Below, in pieces: positions 27,119 through 35,764 of a DNA stretch of 64,000 nucleotides. The notes under the pieces are model-generated. The model saw nothing but the letters and a program-made list of their open reading frames with translations, was not told the origin of the DNA and made no database searches. The translations under genes were made by a program, and so were the position numbers. Each line of letters starts with the position of its first letter. The first letter of the stretch is position 1. The stretch is from a bacterium. GTDB lineage: Bacteria; SZUA-79; Acidulodesulfobacterales; Acidulodesulfobacteraceae. The stretch lies in assembly GCA_021825865.1 (NCBI GenBank), contig JAKAFU010000002.1, positions 62,001-126,000 on the forward strand, read 5' to 3'.

Positions 27119-27147
27119 TTGACTATTTTTTTTAAAATTGATAAAAT
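27119..27147 (+). promoter_or_regulatory. Promoter for RNase P RNA
   Basis: TTGACT at 27119-27124, a 17-base spacer and TAAAAT at 27142-27147 lie right before the RNA. A start near 27154 coincides with the first base of the predicted P1 helix, which supports both calls. Confidence 0.75.
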
Positions 27148-27153
27148 CAAACT

Positions 27154-27645
27154 GTTCAGGCAGAATTAATAATCGCGGAATTAAATTATTATAATTTAAT
27201 TTTGAGGAAAGTCCGGGCTTCACAGAGCATGGCGCCGTTTTAAAACGGTGGAGGCAACTTCAAGGAAAGCGCAACAGAAAATATACCGCCGCATTAAAAA
27301 AATAATAATTAGTAAGCAGAGAAATAAATAAAGTCAATATAAATATTTATCAAATGCTAGACCAATTTGACGAAGTATAAATGAATTTGACGAACTATAA
27401 TTTCTTTCTTATTAATTTATTTTTGCAGTTATCATTTTTGTATATTTATATTGCGGTAAGGGTGAAATAGTGAGGTAAGAGCTCACTCTGATATGCGGCA
27501 ACGCGTACGGTGGCAAGCCCCGCCAGAAGAAAGAACAAATAGGGAAACTTTAAGGCTGCTCGTCTTGCATAGTTTTCGGGTTGTTCGCTTAGATAAATGA
27601 TTATTCCGATTAACAGAACCCGGCTTATGATTTTGCCTGACTTTA
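27154..27645 (+). ncRNA. rnpB: RNase P RNA
   Basis: The catalytic RNA that trims tRNA 5' leaders. Conserved blocks appear in order: GAGGAAAGTCCGGGC at about 27202, ACAGAAAATATACCGCC, GGTAAGGGTGAAA at about 27456, GAGGTAAGAGCTCACT, GTGGCAAGCCCCGCC and the closing AGAACCCGGCTTATGA. P1 is formed by TCAGGCA (27156-27162) with TGCCTGA (27634-27640). About 490 bases is longer than the usual 350-400; the excess is an AT-rich region of about 165 bases between the ATACCGCCGCA and TATTGCGGTAAGG strands, the position of P12. It lies between the zinc-ribbon gene and lepA. Confidence 0.96.
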
Positions 27646-27719
27646 TTATATTGCCAAACTAAAGTAGTTTTATACGGTGTTATCAGCATATAACTTAATT
27701 TAATTAATAAAACTAATTA

Positions 27720-29525
27720 ATGAAAATAGAAAACATTAGAAATTTTTCGATAATAGCGCATATAGACCACGGTAAATCAACATTGGCAGACAGACTGTTA
27801 GAATTTACCGGAACTATAAATGACCGTGAAAAAGTTTCGCAATTTCTTGATAATATGGAACTTGAACGCGAAAGAGGCATAACGATAAAAGCTCAAACCG
27901 TGAGGCTTAAATATAATTTTGAAGGTAAACCTTATATATTAAATTTAATTGATACCCCCGGACATGTTGATTTTTCCTATGAGGTTTCAAAATCTTTAGC
28001 AGCTTGTGAAGGCGCATTGCTTATAGTCGACGCATCTCAGGGGGTTGAAGCGCAAACCCTGGCGAATGTTTATATTGCTTCCGATATGAATCTCAATATT
28101 ATTCCCGTAATTAATAAAATAGATTTGCCGAGTGCAGATATTGAAAAAACTAAGCAGGAAATAGAAGAAATAGTTGGATTGGATGCAAACTGCGCTATTC
28201 TTGCGAGCGCCAAAGAAGGAATAGGCATAAAAGAAATTCTTGACGACATTGTCATGAAAATTCCTCCTCCAGAGGGAGACCCTGAAGCACCGCTTAAAGC
28301 TTTAATTTTTGATTCATGGTTTGATTCTTACCAGGGAGTTGTTGCTCTTGTCAGAGTATTTAACGGCAGCGTAAAGGCGGGAGATGATATTTTGCTTATG
28401 AGTTCAGGTAAATCTTATGAAGTCCAGAAAGTAGGGGTTTATTCCCCGCATATGCAAGTACTGCAGCAGTTGAGCGCAGGAGATGTAGGCTGCATTATCG
28501 CAAACATAAAAGATTCCAGCAGATTTAAAATAGGAGATACCGTAACTTTAGTATCCAATCCTACCGATAACCCGCTTGTCGGGTTTAAAGAACCTAAACC
28601 GATGGTATTTGCAGGAATTTATCCGATAGATTCGGATGATTACCAGGAACTCAAGGATTCAATAGAAAAACTAAAGCTTAACGATTCATCTTTTACTTAT
28701 GAGCCTGAAACTTCTTTAGCTTTAGGATTTGGTTTCAGGTGCGGTTTTCTTGGGCTGCTTCATATGGAAATTATTGTAGAGAGATTAGAAAGAGAGTACG
28801 ATTTGAGTTTAATCACGACATCGCCTACGGTGCTTTATAAAATTATAACGAATAAAGGAGAAGTAAAGGAGGCTTTAAATCCTGCAAAATTTCCATCCTC
28901 AAAGGAGATTCCTATGCAGGAAGTAAATTATATTGAAGAGCCGTTTATACATGCAAATATATATGTTCCTACAGAATATCTCGGCAAGATAATGAACCTC
29001 TGCGTCGAAAAAAGGGGAGTTCAGATAGAGCTTAAATATATTACCAAGCAGAGAGTATTGCTTATATATGAATTGCCTCTTTCTGAAATTGTTCTTGATT
29101 TTTACGATCAGTTAAAGTCGCTATCCAAAGGTTATGCTTCTTTTGATTATGACACTTCAGGATACAGGCAGTCGGATATGCTCAAACTTGAAATACTTGT
29201 CAATAAAGAGCCTGTTGATGCGCTTTCCGTTATTACACATAAAGATAAAGCATTTATAAGAGGCCGTAATATAGTTGAAAAGTTAAAAACCCTGATTCCT
29301 AGGCAAATGTTTGAGGTTGTTATCCAGGCGCAAATAGGTTCTAAAATTATAGCAAGAGAAGAAATAAAGGCGCTGAGAAAGAATGTTCTTGCCAAATGCT
29401 ACGGCGGAGATATTACAAGAAAAAGAAAATTGCTTGAAAAACAAAAAGAAGGCAAAAAAAAGATGAAAAATATCGGTTCTGTTGAAATACCGCAGGAGGC
29501 TTTTTTATCTGTTCTTAAAGTATAG
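27720..29525 (+). CDS. lepA: Elongation factor 4
   Basis: LepA (EF4) is a ribosome-associated translational GTPase. G1 is AHIDHGKST, the G2 region is [13 protein letters not shown]3 is DTPGHVD and G4 is NKIDLP. The C-terminal LepA-specific domain is present ([15 protein letters not shown] and the [12 protein letters not shown] end). At 601 residues the length is exactly typical. No insertions interrupt it, in contrast to many genes here. It follows rnpB by about 75 bases. Confidence 0.97.
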   Translation: MKIENIRNFSIIAHIDHGKSTLADRLLEFTGTINDREKVSQFLDNMELERERGITIKAQTVRLKYNFEGKPYILNLIDTPGHVDFSYEVSKSLAACEGALLIVDASQGVEAQTLANVYIASDMNLNIIPVINKIDLPSADIEKTKQEIEEIVGLDANCAILASAKEGIGIKEILDDIVMKIPPPEGDPEAPLKALIFDSWFDSYQGVVALVRVFNGSVKAGDDILLMSSGKSYEVQKVGVYSPHMQVLQQLSAGDVGCIIANIKDSSRFKIGDTVTLVSNPTDNPLVGFKEPKPMVFAGIYPIDSDDYQELKDSIEKLKLNDSSFTYEPETSLALGFGFRCGFLGLLHMEIIVERLEREYDLSLITTSPTVLYKIITNKGEVKEALNPAKFPSSKEIPMQEVNYIEEPFIHANIYVPTEYLGKIMNLCVEKRGVQIELKYITKQRVLLIYELPLSEIVLDFYDQLKSLSKGYASFDYDTSGYRQSDMLKLEILVNKEPVDALSVITHKDKAFIRGRNIVEKLKTLIPRQMFEVVIQAQIGSKIIAREEIKALRKNVLAKCYGGDITRKRKLLEKQKEGKKKMKNIGSVEIPQEAFLSVLKV

Positions 29526-29907
29526 ACGAAATAGAATAAAATATAATATAAAATAAAAAATAGAAAAAATTAGCTAAAATATAACATTCTGGTATATATG
29601 TCGTAAAATAATGCAAATAAAAATAATTGACTAATATTTTGTTTGTTTATCAGTTCATCCAAAACTAAGCAATAATACTTCCGCTTCTTAAGGCTGGAGC
29701 AGTTCACATATTTCTATATATCGATTTGTTGTTTAAATTTATAGACAGAGTGATTTTTTTTGTATATAATAAGTTCGTTTGCAATTTAATACTTACATTA
29801 TAATACATTATAAGAATAGATATGAAAATAAGTTATTATTAACCATGCAAATGTTTTATATTCTATATATAAAAAAATAATTAATATTAATTGGCAAAAA
29901 TTAAATT
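29526..29907. other. AT-rich intergenic region before lepB
   Basis: About 380 bases with no ORF of note. It presumably holds the lepA 3' end and lepB promoter; TATAAT occurs at 29799, with only a poorly spaced TTTGCA upstream. I see no RNA gene or strong hairpin. Confidence 0.5.
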
Positions 29908-30549
29908 ATGAGCAATAGAAAACTTGGAGATTATTTTAAGGCAATAATAATAGCCATATTAATAGCATTATTTGTAAGAACTTTCGTTATTCAGGCATTT
30001 AAAATTCCCTCAGGGTCAATGGAACCTACTCTTATACCCGGCGACCATATACTTGTCAATAAATTTATATGGGGAATACACATACCGTTTACTAAACACA
30101 TCATTAATGTATCGCACCCGAAAACCGGTCAGGTGATAGTTTTTAAATTTCCATACGCAAAGAAATATAATCTTCACCCCGGAATTGACTTTATCAAAAG
30201 AGTGGTAGGCACCCCCGGAGATAAAATTCAAATTATAGATAATCATGTTTATATTAATAATCATTTGTATAATTGTAAATATGCACATTGGACATCAAAA
30301 AAAATTCTGCCGGCATATAACTCTCCAAGGGATAATTACGGTCCGATAACAGTTCCTAAGAATGATTTGTTTGTTATGGGGGATAATAGAGACAATAGTT
30401 TTGATTCAAGATATTGGGGGTTTGTTCCATATAAAGATGTTATAGGCGAAGCATTTATAATATATTTTTCCTGGAATCCTAAAAATCATTTTGATATATA
30501 TTGGCATAGATTTTTTAAAACAATACCCGATTGTCCGTTTAAAGGCTAA
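29908..30549 (+). CDS. lepB: Signal peptidase I
   Basis: Signal peptidase I removes signal peptides from exported preproteins at the periplasmic face of the inner membrane. One N-terminal membrane helix (about residues 8-28) is followed by the nucleophile Ser36 in PSGSMEPTLIPGD and the general base Lys97 in FIKRVVGTPGD. The box MGDNRDNSFDSRYWG and VIGEAFIIYFSW complete the fold. At 213 residues it is a standard single-anchor form. It is preceded and followed by AT-rich spacers and may be monocistronic. Confidence 0.96.
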   Translation: MSNRKLGDYFKAIIIAILIALFVRTFVIQAFKIPSGSMEPTLIPGDHILVNKFIWGIHIPFTKHIINVSHPKTGQVIVFKFPYAKKYNLHPGIDFIKRVVGTPGDKIQIIDNHVYINNHLYNCKYAHWTSKKILPAYNSPRDNYGPITVPKNDLFVMGDNRDNSFDSRYWGFVPYKDVIGEAFIIYFSWNPKNHFDIYWHRFFKTIPDCPFKG

Positions 30550-30560
30550 AAAAGCAATCG

Positions 30561-30673
30561 TTATGCTAATCTGCCGTAATATTTTTATTTATATTTTGAG
30601 CTAATATTACTTAAAAATTAAATTAATTTAATATAATTTTATTTAAAATCTTAATATTTTTGAGTTAGCATAA
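30561..30673. repeat. Nested inverted repeats between lepB and pyrR
   Basis: TTATGCTAA (30561-30569) is mirrored exactly by TTAGCATAA (30665-30673), and inside lies GTAATATT...AATATTAC. A long AT-rich leader with nested arms ahead of pyrR could be an attenuator or the lepB terminator, but I do not see a recognisable PyrR-binding loop. Confidence 0.35.
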
Positions 30674-30703
30674 AAATTTATTATTAGTTTTAATCGATAA
30701 AAA

Positions 30704-31225
30704 TTGAATGGAATAATTTTTAAAAATGATGAAGTAAATGAGCTCATTGACGGTCTTGCGGCTAAGATTGCCGGATTTCAATTAGATTTCGGCAATTTGA
30801 TTATCGTCGGTATTAAAGAGGGCGGCGTTGCAGCGTCTAATATCATTCATGAAAAAGTAAAACATATAACCGGTTTTAATTGTCTTTTAGGGTATGTTGA
30901 TATAACATTATACAGAGACGATTCTTTTGAGGTAAAAAAAACCGTAAAATCAACGGAGCTGCCTTTTAATATCAACGGCAAAGATATACTGCTCGTAGAT
31001 GATGTAATATGCAGCGGAAGGACTGTAAGAGCCGCTATTGAAGATTTGATATGTTTTGGAAGGCCTAAGAGCATTAAATTGGCGGTCTTAATCGATAGGG
31101 GAGGCAGAGAGATTCCGATTTGCCCGGATTTTACAGGAAAAAAAATTAAAATACCAAATAAATATGACGTAAGAGTTGAATTAGAGGGTAAAAATAAATT
31201 TATCGAAAAGTTGTTAAAAGTGTAA
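30704..31225 (+). CDS. pyrR: PyrR bifunctional regulator / uracil phosphoribosyltransferase
   Basis: PyrR senses UMP and in characterised bacteria binds pyr mRNA to promote termination; it also has UPRTase activity. The PRPP-binding motif ILLVDDVICSGRTVRAAI is intact, and VGIKEGGVAASN and DITLYRDD match the family. Length 173 is normal. It starts at a TTG at 30704, without a strong ribosome binding site. It leads the pyrimidine cluster pyrR-pyrB-pyrC-carA-carB, so the cluster is probably under its control, although no clear anti-antiterminator loop is visible upstream. Confidence 0.93.
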   Translation: MNGIIFKNDEVNELIDGLAAKIAGFQLDFGNLIIVGIKEGGVAASNIIHEKVKHITGFNCLLGYVDITLYRDDSFEVKKTVKSTELPFNINGKDILLVDDVICSGRTVRAAIEDLICFGRPKSIKLAVLIDRGGREIPICPDFTGKKIKIPNKYDVRVELEGKNKFIEKLLKV

Positions 31226-31300
31226 TATTTTATTTATAAATTATTTGCCGGATAATATTGTCGTTATATATTATATTTTTCTAATAATGTAAAGAAAGCT

Positions 31301-32227
31301 ATGGACTACGCTAAAAAAGACCTTATCTCCATTAATGACCTCAGTAAATCCGATATTCTTTATTTTATCGATACGGCAAAAGAATTCAAAAAAATTTCAT
31401 TGCAGGATATTAAAAAAGTCCCGACAATGAGAGGCAAAACTATTCTTAATCTTTTTTTCGAACCTTCAACAAGAACAAAAACTTCATTTGAGATTGCCCA
31501 AAAAAGACTTAGCGCCGATACAATCAATCTTTCTATCAGCCAAAGTTCTGTCGTCAAAGGAGAAAGCCTGAGCGATACTATCTTAAATTTGCAAGCTATG
31601 AAAGCCGATGCTTTTGTTATAAGGCATTATGAGTCAGGAGCGCCGTTTTTTATTTCTAATATTACAAATGCTTCAGTTATTAATGCGGGTGACGGAATAA
31701 ATGAACATCCGACTCAGTGCCTTTTAGATATTATGACTATTTTTGAACATAAAAAAGAAATTAAATCTTTAAAAATTGCCATTATAGGAGATATAGTTCA
31801 TTCAAGAGTTGCCAGATCCGACATAGCAGGTTTGTCTAAATTAGGCGCAGAAATTTATCTTTACGGACCTCAAACTTTAATGCCCAGATTCATTAATTCC
31901 GATAATATAAAAATAGCCGGCAGTATGGATAATGCCGTTAAAGAAGCTGATGTTATAATAATGCTGAGGGTGCAAAAAGAAAGAACCGCTTTTTATTTTA
32001 TTCCTTCAATAGAAGAATATAGAAATTATTTTAAACTAACCGGCGAAATTTTAAAATTAGCTTCAAAAGATGTTCTTATTTTACATCCAGGTCCGGTAAA
32101 TAGGGATGTTGAAATTTCAGGTTCAATTATAAATAGCGGCAAAACGGCTATTTTTGAACAGGTAGAAAACGGAATTGCAATAAGAATGGCATGTTTATAT
32201 ATATTATTGGGCGGCAGGCATTCATAA
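31301..32227 (+). CDS. pyrB: Aspartate carbamoyltransferase catalytic subunit
   Basis: PyrB joins carbamoyl phosphate and aspartate, the first committed pyrimidine step. The carbamoyl-phosphate site FFEPSTRTKTSFE is present, as are GDGINEHPTQCLLDIMTI, VHSRVARSD and the aspartate-binding segment MLRVQKER followed by LHPGPVNRDVEI. The length, 308 residues, is normal for the catalytic chain. No PyrI regulatory subunit is encoded beside it. It lies 75 bases after pyrR and 61 before pyrC. Confidence 0.96.
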   Translation: MDYAKKDLISINDLSKSDILYFIDTAKEFKKISLQDIKKVPTMRGKTILNLFFEPSTRTKTSFEIAQKRLSADTINLSISQSSVVKGESLSDTILNLQAMKADAFVIRHYESGAPFFISNITNASVINAGDGINEHPTQCLLDIMTIFEHKKEIKSLKIAIIGDIVHSRVARSDIAGLSKLGAEIYLYGPQTLMPRFINSDNIKIAGSMDNAVKEADVIIMLRVQKERTAFYFIPSIEEYRNYFKLTGEILKLASKDVLILHPGPVNRDVEISGSIINSGKTAIFEQVENGIAIRMACLYILLGGRHS

Positions 32228-32288
32228 TTTCAGGATTATTAAATAAATATCGGTTAAATATAATAACTAATAGCTATACGTAAAATTT

Positions 32289-33566
32289 ATGAAAAAATTA
32301 TTAATTAAAAATGGAATCGTCGTAGACCCTTTCACGGATACGCAGGTTAAAAGAGATATTTATATTGAAAACGGGCTGATAAAAGACGTTAAAAATGAAA
32401 CTGCCGGCGCAAAGGATATAAATATTATCAATGCCGATAATTTATTTGTTTTGCCCGGGTTAATCGATATGCACGTTCATCTGAGAGAACCGGGTTTTGA
32501 ATATAAAGAAACGATTAAAACAGGTATGGAAGCGGCTATCGCAGGCGGCTTTACCTCTATCTGCTGCATGCCCAATTCTAATCCTGTAAATGATTGTAAA
32601 GAGGTGAATTCGTTTATTATTAACAAGGCAAAATCTTTTGATTTATGCAATGTTTTCACGATAGGGGCGATATCCCGCGGCAATGAAGGTTTAAATCTTG
32701 CAAATATCGGAGATTTAAAAAATTCAGGAGCGGTAGCGATAAGTGATGACGGTATGCCTGTGGAAGACAGTTCTTTAATGGCCAGAGCTCTTTTATACGC
32801 AAAGACATTTGGTATGCCTGTTATATCGCATAGCGAAGATATTAAACTGAGAGGAAAAGGGGTAATGAATGAAGGAATTATTTCTCATACATTGGGTCTC
32901 AACGGGATTCCATCCGTTGCTGAAGAGATAGCTATTTTCAGAGACATAAAATTAGCTGAGTACTTTGGCGCTTCGCTTCATATTGCTCACGTTTCTACAA
33001 AAGGCTCCGTTGAATTAATTAAAATGGCAAAAAATAACGGAATAAATATAACATTTGAAACTTGTCCGCACTACTTTTCTATTACCGAAGAATCCTTATT
33101 GTCATACAATACAAATGCAAAAATGAATCCTCCGCTAAGACCGCAGGAAGACGTTAATGCAATTAAAAATGCTCTAAGAGAAGGTTTGTTTGATGTTATA
33201 GCTTCAGACCATGCACCTCATTCGGAAGACGAGAAAAACACGACATTAGACGAAGCGCCTTTCGGTATAATAGGATTAGAGACATCACTTGCTTTGACTT
33301 TGGGACTGTATCACGAAAAGTACTTATCCATGATTGATATCGCAAATCTAATGTCTTATAATCCGGCAAAAATATTAAAACTGCAAAATAGAGGCGCAAT
33401 TATAAACGGAAATGCAGGCGATATTACAATAATTAATCCTGAAAAAGAATGGACATATAAAAAAGAAAATATAAAATCACTGAGTAAAAATTCTCCTTTT
33501 ATTAATAAAAGCTTTAAAGGGGCTGCAATGTATGCTATAATAAACGGAAAGATTTTTAAATTATAA
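32289..33566 (+). CDS. pyrC: Dihydroorotase
   Basis: A type I dihydroorotase (amidohydrolase fold) that cyclises carbamoyl aspartate. The metal ligands are in GLIDMHVHLREPGFE, a later lysine region in the central barrel, the histidines in HSEDIKLRGKG and HIAHVSTKGS, and the catalytic aspartate in IASDHAPHS. At 425 residues it matches the Bacillus-type enzyme. Together with PyrB it often forms a complex in bacteria lacking PyrI, which is inference here. Confidence 0.95.
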   Translation: MKKLLIKNGIVVDPFTDTQVKRDIYIENGLIKDVKNETAGAKDINIINADNLFVLPGLIDMHVHLREPGFEYKETIKTGMEAAIAGGFTSICCMPNSNPVNDCKEVNSFIINKAKSFDLCNVFTIGAISRGNEGLNLANIGDLKNSGAVAISDDGMPVEDSSLMARALLYAKTFGMPVISHSEDIKLRGKGVMNEGIISHTLGLNGIPSVAEEIAIFRDIKLAEYFGASLHIAHVSTKGSVELIKMAKNNGINITFETCPHYFSITEESLLSYNTNAKMNPPLRPQEDVNAIKNALREGLFDVIASDHAPHSEDEKNTTLDEAPFGIIGLETSLALTLGLYHEKYLSMIDIANLMSYNPAKILKLQNRGAIINGNAGDITIINPEKEWTYKKENIKSLSKNSPFINKSFKGAAMYAIINGKIFKL

Positions 33567-33669
33567 AAAAAGACCGCATTATAATATCTAAGTTAATTTT
33601 CATAATAGTTATAATTATTATGGAACCAATATAACCGATACGTTAAATATTTAAAATACCAAAACTGCC

Positions 33670-34821
33670 ATGACATCTAATGCAAAGATTGCAGATAATG
33701 ATAATACAGGTAAAGAAAAAGCCGTCATAATGCTGGAGGACGGAACATCGTTTGAAGGTTTTTATGAAGGCAAACCGATTGAATCCGGCGGTGAATTAGT
33801 ATTTAATACCGCAATGAATGGCTATCAGGAGCTTATCACCGATCCGTCATACAATGGGCAGATAGTCATTATGACATATCCTATGCTCGGGAATTACGGC
33901 ATAAATAATGAAGATTCCGAATCTGAAAAAGTATGGCTTTCTGCATATGTTGCAAAAAATATTGTTTCTAAATACTCTCATTATACTGCCGTAAAGAGTT
34001 TAACCGATTTTCTTAATGAAAATAATATCCCTGTTATAACAGGCGTGGATACGCGCGCATTAGCTATTTATCTTAGGGAAAAAGGTTCGACTAACGGATA
34101 TATAGCCTTAAAATCAAAAGGCATTAATTACATAAAAGAAAAGGTAAAAAATGTGCCCAGGATGGAAGGTTTAAACTTAGCGTCTAATGTTTCTGCAACC
34201 AAATTATATAAAAAATATGCAGAAAAACCTGAGTTCGACGTTACAATAATAGATTACGGTATTAAATACAGCACTATAGAATGCCTTAACGCTCTTAATG
34301 CAAATGTAACGGTAGTTCCGTACGATAGTTCAAAAGAATATGTGCTTGCTACTAATCCTGACGGAATACTTCTGTCTAACGGTCCCGGAGACCCAAAAGC
34401 TCTTGCAGATGAAATAAAAATAATAAGAGAACTCATTGGAAAAAAACCTATTTTTGGAATTTGTCTCGGACATCAATTGCTTGCTCTTTCGTTAGGATTT
34501 AATACTTATAAACTTAAATTTGGACACCATGGCGTTAATCATCCAGTGAAAAATATTAAAACTTCTAAAATAGAAATTACTTCGCAAAATCATGGTTTTT
34601 GCGTAGATATAAAAGACAGCCGTTCAAATGAAAATTTTAAAGATACTGAAATAACACATATAAGTTTAAACGATGGCACGGTCGAAGGCATTAAAAATGA
34701 ATCGTTAAATATATTTTCCGTTCAATATCATCCTGAAAGCTCACCCGGTCCGAATGATTCAAAATACTTATTTGAAGATTTTAAAAAATTATGTCTGAAA
34801 AACAAAATAGAAAATAATTAA
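33670..34821 (+). CDS. carA: Carbamoyl-phosphate synthase small subunit
   Basis: The glutaminase subunit supplying ammonia to CarB. The N-terminal CarA domain has VFNTAMNGYQELITDPSY and GVDTRALAIYLREKG, and the amidotransferase domain has the nucleophile in FGICLGHQLLAL and the His/Glu pair in VQYHPESSPGP. Length 383 is typical. It is followed 10 bases later by a radical SAM gene rather than directly by carB. Confidence 0.96.
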   Translation: MTSNAKIADNDNTGKEKAVIMLEDGTSFEGFYEGKPIESGGELVFNTAMNGYQELITDPSYNGQIVIMTYPMLGNYGINNEDSESEKVWLSAYVAKNIVSKYSHYTAVKSLTDFLNENNIPVITGVDTRALAIYLREKGSTNGYIALKSKGINYIKEKVKNVPRMEGLNLASNVSATKLYKKYAEKPEFDVTIIDYGIKYSTIECLNALNANVTVVPYDSSKEYVLATNPDGILLSNGPGDPKALADEIKIIRELIGKKPIFGICLGHQLLALSLGFNTYKLKFGHHGVNHPVKNIKTSKIEITSQNHGFCVDIKDSRSNENFKDTEITHISLNDGTVEGIKNESLNIFSVQYHPESSPGPNDSKYLFEDFKKLCLKNKIENN

Positions 34822-34831
34822 TATACCAAAA

Positions 34832-35737
34832 ATGATAAAAAAAGATTTTTTATATAAAATAAAATATCTTTATAAAATTGCTGAAAACTGCTCGTTATGT
34901 CCAAGATATTGCAATGCCAAAAGATTTCAGGCAGAAAAAGGTTTGTGCGGCGCAAAAGATAAATTGCGTATTGCAAGTTTTAATATACACAAAGGTGAAG
35001 AACCTTGTATTTCAGGAAAAAACGGTTCAGGCACGATTTTTTTTTCAGGTTGCTCTTTAAAATGTAAATTCTGTCAGAATTATCCGATAAGCAGATTTTA
35101 TAACGGAAAAGACTATACCGTGTTAGAATTAAGCGATATAATGCTGGGACTTCAAAAAAGAGGAGCGCACAATATTAATCTGGTAACTTCAACGCATTTT
35201 ATGCCGTTTATTGCAGATGCTTTATGCATTGCGAAAGATAAAGGCCTTATGATACCTGTTATTTACAACAGTTCCGGATACGAAACGGAAGAACTGATAG
35301 AAATATTAGACGGCATTATAGATATATATCTTCCGGATATAAAATATTCTAATAATAGGATTGCGCTTAAATATTCCGGAGCGGATAACTATGTTGAAGT
35401 CAACAGAAAAGCTTTAAAAAAAATATATAAACAAGCGGGAGAATTGCAGATTGATTTTAACGGTATCGCTATAAAAGGAATGCTTGTCAGGCATTTAGTT
35501 TTGCCGGAAGGTCTTTCAGGGTATCAAGAATCTTTTAAATTCATTGCTGAAGAGCTGTCGGAAAATATTCCCGTAAGTCTTATGAGTCAATATTTTCCGG
35601 CTTATAAAGCTTTTAATGATAATGTTGTAAATAGGAAAATAACCGCAGAAGAATATATTGAAGCCATTGATTGTTTGTCTAATGCCGGTTTATACGGTTA
35701 TTATCAAACAGATCTAATAAATGATTTAGCTATGTAG
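34832..35737 (+). CDS. Radical SAM protein, PflA-like activating-enzyme family
   Basis: A 301-residue radical SAM enzyme. The iron-sulfur motif CSLKCKFC places Cys74, Cys78 and Cys81 on the SAM-binding cluster. An N-terminal cysteine group (CSLCPRYC and LCGA, Cys20, 23, 27, 39) probably binds a second cluster, as in the family related to pyruvate-formate-lyase activase that is annotated as a putative activating enzyme or YydG/MMP-like protein. DIYLPDIKYSNN and RHLVLPEGLSGY are typical of it. Its substrate is unknown. It sits between carA and carB in the same direction, which may be simple operon filling. Confidence 0.85.
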   Translation: MIKKDFLYKIKYLYKIAENCSLCPRYCNAKRFQAEKGLCGAKDKLRIASFNIHKGEEPCISGKNGSGTIFFSGCSLKCKFCQNYPISRFYNGKDYTVLELSDIMLGLQKRGAHNINLVTSTHFMPFIADALCIAKDKGLMIPVIYNSSGYETEELIEILDGIIDIYLPDIKYSNNRIALKYSGADNYVEVNRKALKKIYKQAGELQIDFNGIAIKGMLVRHLVLPEGLSGYQESFKFIAEELSENIPVSLMSQYFPAYKAFNDNVVNRKITAEEYIEAIDCLSNAGLYGYYQTDLINDLAM

Positions 35738-35764
35738 TTTAATGATTAATAGAAGGTATCTATT

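Noticed and set aside
27483-27689. A 68-codon minus-strand ORF
   Set aside because: It is the complement of conserved RNase P RNA blocks.
30550-30703. PyrR-binding attenuator before pyrR
   Set aside because: Inverted repeats exist but the conserved PyrR-binding loop sequence is not there.
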